Shown: positions 37,049 to 45,848 of the stretch, in pieces
Position numbering within the stretch: the stretch's first letter is position 1
Layout of the letters: each line of letters begins with the position of its first letter
NCBI GenBank assembly: GCA_020634895.1
Contig: JACKAV010000001.1
Span: forward strand, 434,001 to 498,000
Reading direction: 5' to 3'
Origin: Anaerolineales bacterium
GTDB lineage: Bacteria; Chloroflexota; Anaerolineae; Anaerolineales; Villigracilaceae
DNA: 64,000 nt
Made by a program: the position numbers and the translations under genes
Notes under the pieces: model-generated
What the model was told of the DNA's origin: nothing
What the model saw: the letters and a program-made list of their open reading frames with translations, nothing else
Databases searched by the model: none

Positions 37049-38641
37049 TTATTCTGGATTTGTAGTGGGAATCCTTATTAAAAAGGTTGCGCCGCTCTTT
37101 GGCTTTGATGGAAGCAAAACGATACTTCCGTGCATATCTTCGACCATTTGCCGTGTGAACAACAAACCAAACCCTCCGGTTTCTTTTGTCGTAAATGACC
37201 ATTGAAAAACCGCCATGCGGTTCTTATCACTTATTCCAGGACCAATGTCCTGAAATAATATCTCGACATACTGCCCGTCTATTAATTTGGTAGAGACAAT
37301 AACCTTTTTTTCTTCCATTCCTTGCATTGCTTTTGCAGCGTTATTTACAAGCTGTTTAACGATAAATTGGAATTGTGCGGCGGATACTTTTATTTTTGCT
37401 TGTTCTGCATTTAGGTGATACTCAACAAAAATGCTTCTTTTAGGGGCAGTTTTTTCTAATATGTTCTTTAACTTTTCGTCAAGCTCAAAAATTTTGATTG
37501 AGCGAGCTGCCCAAGGGTTATTGCTTGATAAGTAGTATGCACTTTCTTCAATTAAAAGTGCTGCCTCCATAATCGTTGTATTACCAGCAGCATGTTGTTG
37601 AATTACATGTGCCCAATTCGCTATTTTCCCGGTCTCGTTGTTTAGCTCATGAGCCAGCGATGCTGCCCATGATGTCTGAGCTGCGATAGCTGTTTTGGAC
37701 TTCAGTTCCTCGCTTTGGTGCGCGCGTTCGATGGCAATGCTGATATGACGTGCCGTGAATTGAATTAAGTCCAAATCATTTTCATCAAATCCATTGATGG
37801 TTTCTCGTTCTAGCACAAGAACTCCAAGCAATTCTCCCTTCATGTTTAGAAGCCCAACACAACATTCAGATTTGGTTTCGGAGTTTAGATCGAGATATTC
37901 CAGGTCATCCTGAACATTATCGATATAGACTAACTCCATCTTATTATTTTGGATTGTCAGGCGTGCAGCCCGTGATGCGAGAGTCCCGTTTTCAAGCGGG
38001 TAATTATCCTCGAATGTATATTTTGGATTCTCGATTTCGTAGTATTTCATGGTGGCAGGTCCAAAATATAGAACTTTTTCACGTTCGTTATATAGCAATA
38101 CACATAAACGGGTCTTTTCAAACTCCTGATATAGGGTGCCGAGTATAGCGTCCATCGTAGATTCCAAACTAAGGCTTGCCCCGACTGCTTCTGCTATGCT
38201 TGTTGCTATCTTAAATCTTCTTCTCTGGTGTGCCTCTGCCAACCGCACAATCCGTGAACGGTTTAACTCCTTCAAGATGAATTCAAGTTCTTTTGATTCA
38301 AAAGGCTTTGGTATATATCTTGATGCTCCGGCTTTATACGCCCGAATTCCATCTTCCGGGGTGTCATATCCTGTAAAAATGACAGCGTCAGCATCGGCGT
38401 AGATATCCAGTAACTCTCCCATCGCCTGGATTCCATCCATCTCCTCATCCAAATTTTGATCTAGTAAAAGAACATTAAAAGGTTGCTGTTCTTTGGCAGC
38501 GCGATTTGCTAATGTAATAGCCTCAATCGGGGTACAAGTTGTTTCAATTTTGCCAACTTGATAATCTTCAAACTCATAAATGTCATGCATAAGCGCTTCT
38601 GCAAAGTTCTTGTGGTCGTCAAGGATCAATATGTTATTCAT
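37049..38641 (-). CDS. REC-GAF-histidine kinase
   Basis: A 530-residue signalling protein. Residues 1-125 are a receiver (ILILDDHKNFAEAL, phospho-acceptor in VLLLDQNL, VIFTGYDT, YIPKPFE), about 145-310 a GAF domain (SIAEAVGASLSLESTMDAIL ... DLIQFTARHISIAIERAH), about 325-390 a His phospho-acceptor helix with SLAHELNNETGKI, and about 420-525 an ATPase domain with VNNAAKAM, DIGPGI and GGFGLLFTRQMVEDMHG. The receiver at the N-terminus, ahead of the kinase, implies it takes input from another kinase, most simply the one encoded just upstream. It has no membrane segment. It lies ten bases from its upstream neighbour. Confidence 0.88.
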   Translation of the reverse strand: MNNILILDDHKNFAEALMHDIYEFEDYQVGKIETTCTPIEAITLANRAAKEQQPFNVLLLDQNLDEEMDGIQAMGELLDIYADADAVIFTGYDTPEDGIRAYKAGASRYIPKPFESKELEFILKELNRSRIVRLAEAHQRRRFKIATSIAEAVGASLSLESTMDAILGTLYQEFEKTRLCVLLYNEREKVLYFGPATMKYYEIENPKYTFEDNYPLENGTLASRAARLTIQNNKMELVYIDNVQDDLEYLDLNSETKSECCVGLLNMKGELLGVLVLERETINGFDENDLDLIQFTARHISIAIERAHQSEELKSKTAIAAQTSWAASLAHELNNETGKIANWAHVIQQHAAGNTTIMEAALLIEESAYYLSSNNPWAARSIKIFELDEKLKNILEKTAPKRSIFVEYHLNAEQAKIKVSAAQFQFIVKQLVNNAAKAMQGMEEKKVIVSTKLIDGQYVEILFQDIGPGISDKNRMAVFQWSFTTKETGGFGLLFTRQMVEDMHGSIVLLPSKPKSGATFLIRIPTTNPE

Positions 38642-38651
38642 GTATTACCCT

Positions 38652-40826
38652 TCAAAATTTTACTGGAAATTCCAGTGCAAATACCGATCCGTATAGGATA
38701 TGGCTCTTTGCAACGTAAACTTTTCCACCAATCTCTTCGATTAAATTTCTGGATACAAATAAACCGATCCCGCTGCCGTCCTGCCGGGTGGAGTAACCCA
38801 TTTCAAATATTTTCTCCCATAGTACGGTGTGTATACCGGGTCCATTATCGAAAACCAAAATGCGGCAGGTTGCGCCTTCTTGATCCTCTTCGATTAACTG
38901 AATCTCAATGCAAATTGCACCGCCTCCTTCGGGGCGATGTTCAGCTGTCTGCTGAATTGCATTTAGTGCAACATTTAGAACAATTTGTTCCAATGTCACT
39001 GCTTGATTTCGAACGAGCATGATCCGTTCTGGAGGATCAAAATGTATCTTAATTTTGGAACGTTTGCGGAGGTGATTTAATAGTATGAGGGTGTTATCTA
39101 TGATCTCATCCACTTTGAGAATTTCGACTTGCGGCTTTTTTGCAATTCTTCCAAAGATTTTGACTGTATTGATAATTTGGCGTATATCCCGCTCAATATT
39201 GTTTATCTCATTTTTTAGGTTTTCGCTTTCAGAAGTGTTTCCTTGTTCAAAGCGGGAAAATCCTTTCCGCAGGTGATTGGATGTGTACATCAACGGCGAC
39301 ACCAGGTTGTTAATTTCGTGAATCATGCCGCTGGTTAGAATTCCCATCAATGCAGTTCGTTGTATCTGTGCTGCCTGCTCTTTAAGAGCAATTTGATCTA
39401 GCGTGGCACTCATTGCAAGGGCAATGCCTTCCATATATATTTTGGTTTCATTACTGAATTTTTTTGAATGCCGATCCATTGCGAACAGCGCATATTTGAA
39501 GGACGATTTTGCAGGAATGGGAATGCCAATACAAGCAGATACATCCGGAGTAAATTCCAATAAATACTGGAATCGTTTTCTCTCTCCAATTTCCCCGTTA
39601 AAAAGTGTTTCTTCATCTTCTGCCACATCCCGGACTGGGCTGTATATTAATTGCGAAATGGCATTGCGGTTTACGTTAATATCGCCGCTACGATCCACGA
39701 TCCCGACTCGGCGGTGGGCTGGCTCAAGGGAAAATAGAAAAACAGCTTCCATACCCAAGCGTTCTCTACATATGGAGAGTAGGTGATGGATATCTTGTTT
39801 GGAATTGATTTTTTTAGAATGTATTGACTGAGCATTTTGTTCGATATTTTTTCCAAACTTCCCATGGTCTTGATGATACAAAAGGTAATTTGCCAGATCC
39901 TCTGGTAAAAGCGGCTTATACAGTAATTTTCCACCCTGTGCTTGAACTTCCTCCAACTCAGTATCAACCTCGTTTGCCCGTGCCCAATCCGTCATATTGA
40001 CTACTTCTACAGTGGGATGTTCTGCAAGAACATGCTTTGCGAACTTTGTCCCAAGCATTCCAGGGAGACCAACATCCACTAGGACAATATCCGGTTCATT
40101 TTTGGAGAGTAGTTTGATTGCTTCTTCGGCAGTGACACTACTCTCTACGCTCTGCCCAAAGTCACGCAGCCAATTGCAAACAGCGGCGGACTGCGCTGGT
40201 TCATCCTCTACGACAAGGATGCGATTTCGAGGGAATGCTGATGTAAAAAGCTGTTCAATGTTTTGTTCGACTTCTGTGCTTCCGGGTAAATAATAAACTT
40301 CACTTGAAGACTTTTTACATGCAAGGTCGGGGGGAGAGGCGAGGTTGAAGGATATCTGACGCCTTTCATGATCTACATCTTGTATGTTTACCATGACTTT
40401 ATCGCCAAACCAAAATACCTCTGGCGGTGTCAATTTTGTCTTTTGTTGGATCTGTGTTTTGTGGAGCAGACCTGTAATGCCCTGTTCTATCTCAATAAAT
40501 ACGCCATAGTCAAAAACCCCGGTGACTGAACCTTCAAGTTCTTGATCTTTATTAACCCCTTCGAAAAAATCATTCCATGGATCATAATCAACAAATCGTA
40601 AACTTAATTCGTGAGCTTCCCCTTTTTTTGAAGAGATCAAATAAGCATACCCATCCCAGTTGACCGGGTAGTTTTCGCGCCAATGTTCAATCTCTGTATT
40701 GTCCCATGAAATCTCACGCGTTCTAATAATGCCCGGCTCATTATTATCCAAAACCACGTATAAACCCTGAATGGCGTGTTTTACAACGCGGATGTGAACC
40801 AGTGATTTATTATTTTCACTGTTCAT
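38652..40826 (-). CDS. S1-domain REC-GAF histidine kinase
   Basis: A 724-residue hybrid kinase with an unexpected N-terminus. Residues about 95-165 form an S1 OB-fold (ELEGSVTGVFDYGVFIEIEQ, GITGLLHKTQI, FGDKVMVNIQDVDHERRQIS), and residues about 5-90 look like a second, diverged S1 unit. A receiver follows (RILVVEDEPAQS, DIVLVDVGLPGM, KLLYKPL; about 200-320), then a GAF domain (about 345-480), the His helix GMIHEINNLVSPLMYTSNHL and an ATPase domain with NVALNAIQQ, DNGPGI and GSGIGLFVSRNLIEEIGG. S1 domains usually bind RNA or ribosomes, so RNA input is possible. The start overlaps the upstream gene by four bases (ATGA). Confidence 0.85.
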   Translation of the reverse strand: MNSENNKSLVHIRVVKHAIQGLYVVLDNNEPGIIRTREISWDNTEIEHWRENYPVNWDGYAYLISSKKGEAHELSLRFVDYDPWNDFFEGVNKDQELEGSVTGVFDYGVFIEIEQGITGLLHKTQIQQKTKLTPPEVFWFGDKVMVNIQDVDHERRQISFNLASPPDLACKKSSSEVYYLPGSTEVEQNIEQLFTSAFPRNRILVVEDEPAQSAAVCNWLRDFGQSVESSVTAEEAIKLLSKNEPDIVLVDVGLPGMLGTKFAKHVLAEHPTVEVVNMTDWARANEVDTELEEVQAQGGKLLYKPLLPEDLANYLLYHQDHGKFGKNIEQNAQSIHSKKINSKQDIHHLLSICRERLGMEAVFLFSLEPAHRRVGIVDRSGDINVNRNAISQLIYSPVRDVAEDEETLFNGEIGERKRFQYLLEFTPDVSACIGIPIPAKSSFKYALFAMDRHSKKFSNETKIYMEGIALAMSATLDQIALKEQAAQIQRTALMGILTSGMIHEINNLVSPLMYTSNHLRKGFSRFEQGNTSESENLKNEINNIERDIRQIINTVKIFGRIAKKPQVEILKVDEIIDNTLILLNHLRKRSKIKIHFDPPERIMLVRNQAVTLEQIVLNVALNAIQQTAEHRPEGGGAICIEIQLIEEDQEGATCRILVFDNGPGIHTVLWEKIFEMGYSTRQDGSGIGLFVSRNLIEEIGGKVYVAKSHILYGSVFALEFPVKF

Positions 40827-41884
40827 GGATTACCTGAGCCCGTATCAGGATGTTTCACAAAATTCGCTCCCGGCAGACCAAATTCATGTCGAAGTGGGAA
40901 GCGGAAAACGGCAAAGGTCTCGTCAATATCTGCAAGATCTTCCATGCCCCTTGTAGGAAGTAACGTCAAGAATTGGACATTATCCCGCCACTCGTCTTCT
41001 TCATCTTTTGATGCCGGATGAACAACTTCGTAGCCTGGCAGCGTTAAATTTGCAGCATCACGGGTAATCGCGGAGCCAATGGAGCGAAGAATGCTGTCAT
41101 CTACTACTGTATCGACAAGTACATGGACTTGTAATAGAAAAAATTTTTTCCACGGTGAAAGGCGTCGTTTTACATATTCCTCCACCCAGGGGTAATAAGA
41201 GTGCAGCTCCGAGGTCTCCTTCTTTGTATCACCGATGGCTTCTTTAATTTCGAATAAACGTTTTCTCTCATTCTCAAATAATAATGATGGCTGGATCATT
41301 ATATTCAACATGGTTATTCTTGATGTACCAGATAAGGCGCGCCATATCTGTTCATTTGAACGATTACTAGCCTGCCACATCCCTTGGATTTGTTGATGTG
41401 GACGCATGGGTGGAATAAGGACCTTTTCGCGCTGGATGAGAGCAATATTTGGTTTTTGATCAAATAGGTGGGTGCCATTCGCCTGATGAAACGCTATTTC
41501 CGTTTCAGCAGGTTCAATTATGAAATCGTGTGGAAAGATCGAGGCAAGTTCCCGGGCATACTCTCTGCCAGCTTGTTCCGCTTGTTCCTGATCGGAAGCT
41601 GTTACCTTTCCGATCAATGACATTTGTACCCCTGTATCTGGCAGGTTTATTCCGCGGAGTGCCAACGTTCGAATAGGTTGTTCTCTATCGAAGAATATCG
41701 TTTCACTTACCGACTGAGACTCTATAAAAAGTCTCGCCCGGTCAAGTGCCTCTTCAAGAAGTACCCCGGCATTAAAACCCCAACGCATTTTTACCCATTC
41801 TTCACTCGGACGGTGAAACACGCGAAAGGCAAATGTGGAGTGCCAGCCTTCGTGGTGTGTAAGTTTAAAGTATTGCGTACTCAT
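40823..41884 (-). CDS. Protein of unknown family in signalling operon
   Basis: A 353-residue soluble protein I do not recognise. It starts with a beta-rich half (TFAFRVFHRPSEEWVKMRWG...LIGKVTASDQEQAEQAGREYARELASIF), has a helical middle, and ends ETFAVFRFPLRHEFGLPGANF. That ending resembles the segment just before the P-loop domain of VirB4/HerA-like ATPases (FR-P----GLPG), but no Walker motifs follow. It might therefore be a free-standing N-terminal half of such a protein; this is only a suggestion. It lies 5 bases after the SPFH gene and overlaps the S1-kinase start by four bases, so all three are translationally linked. Confidence 0.6.
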   Translation of the reverse strand: MSTQYFKLTHHEGWHSTFAFRVFHRPSEEWVKMRWGFNAGVLLEEALDRARLFIESQSVSETIFFDREQPIRTLALRGINLPDTGVQMSLIGKVTASDQEQAEQAGREYARELASIFPHDFIIEPAETEIAFHQANGTHLFDQKPNIALIQREKVLIPPMRPHQQIQGMWQASNRSNEQIWRALSGTSRITMLNIMIQPSLLFENERKRLFEIKEAIGDTKKETSELHSYYPWVEEYVKRRLSPWKKFFLLQVHVLVDTVVDDSILRSIGSAITRDAANLTLPGYEVVHPASKDEEDEWRDNVQFLTLLPTRGMEDLADIDETFAVFRFPLRHEFGLPGANFVKHPDTGSGNP

Positions 41885-41889
41885 GGACT

Positions 41890-43002
41890 CTACTTCAGAA
41901 GATTACGTAGTGTATTGGTCAGAGTTTTGATCTTCTCTTCGCTTGGGGAAAGGGGGGCAGGTGCGCCGGGTTGTTGGTTGACCTGAGGGGGAGTATCCGC
42001 CTCGTCCTTTTCAACGATCGGGGATTCTGACATGATGGCGACCAGCAGCTCATCGATAATTCCTTTGATTTCGACGGTGCTGCGTGTATAACTGGTGTGC
42101 TCCATTGCCAGACGGATCGTTGTCATTGCGTTGATCAACAAATTTTGCCGTCTTTCATCCTTCATCCGGATGCGCTCAAGCTCGATCTCCCGGCTTTTGG
42201 TTGCATCCAATATCCTGCCTTGCAGGGCAGTAATTTCAGCTTGAGCGGCAGCCCGTTGTCTCTCTAATTCCAAATTATGGTCTGAATTAATGCGTTCAAA
42301 TTCGCGTTGACGACTTAATTCTTCTGCAGCAATTTCATCTTGATTGAATTTTAACGCGCGGTTGCGGCGCAGCTTGAGATATTCTGCATCCCCGGTGAAA
42401 TCTTTAAGTTCAATATTACTGATATGAAAAGCCCTTGAAAGCGAATTGCGTTTCATGTGCCTTTCATGAAAGAACTGCTGGATTTTTCCCGCATCCTGCG
42501 CATTGGAACTTTCTGCGATATCGTTATGTGCATGTGTGCGGATATATTGTGCAAGATCTGCCTGAATATTCGCCATCAATGTCTCTACCGGGCGGTCTAT
42601 TTGGAGCACAACCAATGGGTTGATTACGCGATAATGCAGCAAGATTGAAAGCGTAAGCTGTTCTCCGTCTGTGGTCATTTCTGAAACCTGGTCTGTATAT
42701 TCGTGACGTTCGTGTTGGTCTACATACTGAAGCTTGTAAACCCCAGGGTCAACTTCATGAAGCCCGCCTTCTAGATTGTGTAAAATCCCATTTGGATATG
42801 TTACGATTCCCCACACATTTGACGGAAGAGACAAATAGAAGCCGCTTGCCCCGGAAAACCACCATGCCCAGTTATTGGGTGCGTAAATATCTTCCCCTAA
42901 TTTAGTTACTTGTTTTTTGTCAAACTTGATTTCGGACGCAACAAAATGGCGTCCTCTTATTTCAATTCCTCTTAAAACCTGCATGCGCAAAAATGGAAAC
43001 AT
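41890..43002 (-). CDS. SPFH/band-7 coiled-coil protein
   Basis: A 370-residue protein, first gene of the six-gene operon. Residues about 40-210 match the SPFH/band-7 fold (LSLPSNVWGIVTYPNG, LSILLHYRVINPLVVLQIDR, YIRTHAHNDIAE), followed by a long charged coiled coil (about 215-310, AAEELSRQREFERINSDHNL...) and a Pro-rich, acidic tail. Unlike stomatins and flotillins it has no clear N-terminal hydrophobic anchor, so membrane attachment is uncertain. SPFH proteins form ring or cage assemblies that organise partners; here it could scaffold the kinases that follow. GGAGGG sits at an ideal distance from the ATG. Confidence 0.8.
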   Translation of the reverse strand: MFPFLRMQVLRGIEIRGRHFVASEIKFDKKQVTKLGEDIYAPNNWAWWFSGASGFYLSLPSNVWGIVTYPNGILHNLEGGLHEVDPGVYKLQYVDQHERHEYTDQVSEMTTDGEQLTLSILLHYRVINPLVVLQIDRPVETLMANIQADLAQYIRTHAHNDIAESSNAQDAGKIQQFFHERHMKRNSLSRAFHISNIELKDFTGDAEYLKLRRNRALKFNQDEIAAEELSRQREFERINSDHNLELERQRAAAQAEITALQGRILDATKSREIELERIRMKDERRQNLLINAMTTIRLAMEHTSYTRSTVEIKGIIDELLVAIMSESPIVEKDEADTPPQVNQQPGAPAPLSPSEEKIKTLTNTLRNLLK

Positions 43003-43219
43003 ATTCCCTCCACAATGTAACGATTTCGAGGTATTCCGAAGGAATCTGAACGAATTAAAGTTTACAACTTAATAATAGATTAAGCAATGAGCAAATAAAT
43101 ATCTGGAATAATTACCATTATTATATAAACTATGCGAAGAAATTTTTACTTTTATAGAAATGTATACGGTTTTATTTAACTAATGTTAAAATTGAAAAAA
43201 CTTGTGCCAGAGGGATTTT

Positions 43220-45385
43220 ATGGATAACCCGGAATTTATTCTCAAAGATACATTTGGTTACGACTCGTTTCGCCCCTTACAAAAAGATGTTATTGAAAAT
43301 GTACTTGCACACCGCGACACGTTGGCAGTCATGCCCACAGGCGGCGGGAAATCCTTATGCTATCAAATACCCTCGCTGATCTTCGAAGGGCTGACCGTCG
43401 TTATTTCGCCTCTTATCTCATTAATGAAAGACCAGGTGGAGCAATTACGGGCATTTGGAGTTCCATCTGTTTTTCTCAATAGTTCACTTTCGCCGCAGGA
43501 ATATCAGGAAAATATGGATTATGTAAAGCGCGGCGAGGTTAAATTGCTTTATGTTGCGCCGGAAACGCTCCTCACACCAAGGATTCTCTCGCTTCTTTCC
43601 GGACTGAGAGTTGATCTGCTGACCATTGACGAAGCGCACTGCATCTCAGAGTGGGGGCACGACTTTCGCCCCGAATACCGCCAAATTGTGGAAATCCGTA
43701 AAAAATTCCCGAATGCAGTTTGTATGGCGTTGACAGCGACTGCCACTTCCCGCGTCCGGCAGGATATTCGGCAGACGCTCAAATTTACGTCCACGAACGA
43801 ATTTATTGCTAGCTTCAACCGTGAAAACTTATTCATTGAAGTTATCCCCAAACAAGACCCAACCCGACAGGTCATGGAAATTATTGACCGCTACAAAGAT
43901 CAATCGGGAATTATCTATTGTTTCTCCCGCAGACAAGTAGACGACCTTTCTGCTTACCTTGGATCAAAGGGGTATTCGGTACGTCCGTATCATGCCGGGT
44001 TGGAGGATGCAGACCGCCGTAGAAACCAGGAGGCTTTTATCCGCGATGATGTTCAGATCATTGTGGCAACAATTGCATTTGGGATGGGTATCAACAAGCC
44101 GAATGTGCGTTTTGTAATTCATCACGACCTTCCGAAAAGCATTGAAGGATATTATCAGGAGATTGGACGCGCCGGTAGGGATGGTTTGCCAGCGCATTGT
44201 GTTTTGCTTTACAGCTACGCCGATGTTTCCAAACTTAATTATTTTATTGGACAAAAAGAGGGAGATGAGAAGCGCGTAGCCATTGAGCATTTGAACGCGA
44301 TTGTGCGGTATGCAGAAGATGAACATAACTGCCGCCGCAAACCGCTGCTTAATTATTTTGGTGAAACCTATACAGACAAAAATTGTTCCAACTGCGACAA
44401 TTGCAACTCTGCCCCAACCCCGTTGACAGATATTACCGTCCCGGCGCAGAAATTTCTTTCCTGCGTCAAACGGGCGGATGAGAAGTTTGGCGCAGGCCAT
44501 ATCGTGGATATTTTGCTCGGCTCGAAGAACGAAAAAGTATTGCGCTGGGGGCATGACAAATTATCCACGCATGGGATCGGCGGAGAGTTGACCCGGAAAC
44601 AGTGGATGCATCTTGCACGTCAATTGCTTTCGATGGGATATCTTAAGCAGGAAGGGGAGTATCACACACTGAGTCTCACGAATAAGGCGTTGGAAACGCT
44701 TCGGAAACGGGAATCCATTTTCGGCGTCATGCAGGAGGCGGAACGTATCAAAAAGGCAGATGGGAAGAAAAAAGCTGCGGAGTTGGAATATCATCGCGGG
44801 TTGTTTGCCATCCTTCGTCAAAAGCGAAAGGATATGGCAGATGAAGCAGGCATTCCACCCTATGTTATTTTCCCTGACCGCACCTTGATGGAAATGGCTG
44901 CGTATTTTCCGCAGTCACAGGAAAGTTTGCTGAAAATCTCAGGGGTCGGACAGGTAAAGGCGCGGCAGTACGGAGAAGCGTTTTTGGAAGTGATCCGTGA
45001 GTTTTCTGCCAGTCATGAAATTAACGAGAAGCCCAGGGAGAGTCATCGGGACAAGAGCGATTCGGGGCGCAGGTATGTATTGGTGGGCGAGTTGTATAAC
45101 GGCGGTGAGACGGTGCAAAGTTTGATGGCGCGTTATCAAGTGACAACCCAGACCATTCTGGACCATTTGGCGCGTTTCGCAATGGCGGGGAATACCCTGC
45201 GAAAGGGTTCGGATTTGGAGGGTTTGACCTCGGTTTCAGGTGAACAAACGCAGGCGGTTTTTGCCGTTTTCGATGAAATTGGCACTGCCATGTTGAAGCC
45301 TGTTTTTGATAAGATGGATGGGATGTTAAGCTATGATGACCTGAAGGTTTTGAGATTGTTGTATCTTTCGGCGAATCAGGAGTGA
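43220..45385 (+). CDS. recQ: ATP-dependent DNA helicase RecQ
   Basis: A 721-residue RecQ helicase used in recombination and fork repair. Motif I is MPTGGGKSLCYQ, motif II DEAHCISEWGHDFRPEY, and motif VI QEIGRAGRDG. The RQC zinc site is CRRKPLLNYFGETYTDKNCSNCDNC, and an HRDC domain (ILRQKRKDMADEAGIPPYVIFPDRTLMEM...) is followed by a C-terminal helix-turn-helix segment (LYNGGETVQSLMARYQVTTQTIL). AGAGGG precedes the ATG at 43220; an in-frame TTG at 43202 is less likely. It is divergent from the six-gene operon across 217 A/T-rich bases that hold no gene. Confidence 0.95.
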   Translation: MDNPEFILKDTFGYDSFRPLQKDVIENVLAHRDTLAVMPTGGGKSLCYQIPSLIFEGLTVVISPLISLMKDQVEQLRAFGVPSVFLNSSLSPQEYQENMDYVKRGEVKLLYVAPETLLTPRILSLLSGLRVDLLTIDEAHCISEWGHDFRPEYRQIVEIRKKFPNAVCMALTATATSRVRQDIRQTLKFTSTNEFIASFNRENLFIEVIPKQDPTRQVMEIIDRYKDQSGIIYCFSRRQVDDLSAYLGSKGYSVRPYHAGLEDADRRRNQEAFIRDDVQIIVATIAFGMGINKPNVRFVIHHDLPKSIEGYYQEIGRAGRDGLPAHCVLLYSYADVSKLNYFIGQKEGDEKRVAIEHLNAIVRYAEDEHNCRRKPLLNYFGETYTDKNCSNCDNCNSAPTPLTDITVPAQKFLSCVKRADEKFGAGHIVDILLGSKNEKVLRWGHDKLSTHGIGGELTRKQWMHLARQLLSMGYLKQEGEYHTLSLTNKALETLRKRESIFGVMQEAERIKKADGKKKAAELEYHRGLFAILRQKRKDMADEAGIPPYVIFPDRTLMEMAAYFPQSQESLLKISGVGQVKARQYGEAFLEVIREFSASHEINEKPRESHRDKSDSGRRYVLVGELYNGGETVQSLMARYQVTTQTILDHLARFAMAGNTLRKGSDLEGLTSVSGEQTQAVFAVFDEIGTAMLKPVFDKMDGMLSYDDLKVLRLLYLSANQE

Positions 45386-45401
45386 AATCGCTAGGTTTTC
45401 T

Positions 45402-45437
45402 GAGAAGACGATGAAAAAATGACTTAATCGTCTTCTC
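45402..45437. other. Hairpin after recQ
   Basis: GAGAAGACGAT and ATCGTCTTCTC form a perfect 11-base stem 16 bases after the recQ stop. There is no T tract, so it may be a weak terminator or a 3' end stabiliser. Confidence 0.5.
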
Positions 45438-45455
45438 ATCTTAGGTTGAATCGTG

Positions 45456-45461
45456 TATAAT
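45456..45461 (+). promoter_or_regulatory. Probable -10 of the rpsU-infA promoter
   Basis: A perfect TATAAT lies between the recQ hairpin and the long rpsU leader. The -35 at 17 bases (TTCTCA) is poor, overlapping the recQ hairpin. Confidence 0.45.
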
Positions 45462-45577
45462 CTTATTTGCAGGTTCGGCAGCGAGAGCACGTTCACTGGT
45501 AAATCAAAGGAGAGTTGAAGCGCAATTGTTGATCGCTCGATCATTGAGTTCGTTTCATATTTTTTTGATGTGTGCCT

Positions 45578-45609
45578 CGGCTGAGTCTGTGAAAGACAGC
45601 CGATTTTTT
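45578..45609 (+). terminator. Attenuator-like hairpin in rpsU leader
   Basis: CGGCT...GTCT and AGAC...AGCCG pair (with a small bulge) and are followed by ATTTTTTA. It ends about 15 bases before the rpsU Shine-Dalgarno, leaving no room for another promoter, so it should act as an attenuator. The leader from 45462 also holds a TGATCG/CGATCA palindrome (45530-45543) and a possible 35-codon frame from TTG 45526 that stops on the rpsU ribosome site (TGA 45631-45633). Confidence 0.6.
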
Positions 45610-45638
45610 ATTTCCATAACGGAAAGGAGGTGAAACCA

Positions 45639-45836
45639 GTGGCAAGTGTCAATTTACGCAATGGCGAATCTCAGGATTCCCTGCTCAAGCGCTTTCGCAA
45701 AAAGGTCGTGAAGAGCGGTGTCTTGAGCACAGTTCGCCGCAAACGCTGGTTCGTTTCCAAGAGCGAAACCCGCCGTATGGAAAAAAAGAAGGCGATTCGA
45801 CGCATCAAGCGTCGTTCCTTCAAGGACAATGAATAG
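45639..45836 (+). CDS. rpsU: 30S ribosomal protein S21
   Basis: A 65-residue, strongly basic S21 protein of the small subunit, important for initiation. The sequence SVNLRNGESQDSLLKRFRKK and the Arg/Lys-rich C-terminus (RRMEKKKAIRRIKRRS) are typical. I start it at the GTG at 45639, because the near-perfect Shine-Dalgarno AAAGGAGGTGA (45624-45634) must lie upstream; the GTG at 45630 is inside that sequence. It is followed after 12 bases by infA. Confidence 0.93.
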   Translation: MASVNLRNGESQDSLLKRFRKKVVKSGVLSTVRRKRWFVSKSETRRMEKKKAIRRIKRRSFKDNE

Positions 45837-45848
45837 GAAGAGGCATGT

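Noticed and set aside
37038..37202. Upstream extension of the REC-phosphotransferase gene
   Set aside because: The frame is open but lies within the kinase gene in another frame, encodes a basic, non-conserved stretch and has no ribosome site; the ATG at 37037 starts just before the receiver.
43033..43045. ATTCC-GAA-GGAAT palindrome upstream of the SPFH gene as operator
   Set aside because: Short, a single copy and without a matching regulator gene; too weak to call.
34286..43219. Mobile element carrying the six-gene operon
   Set aside because: No integrase, transposase, direct repeats or att-like ends were found next to the rRNA operon or recQ; composition alone is not enough.
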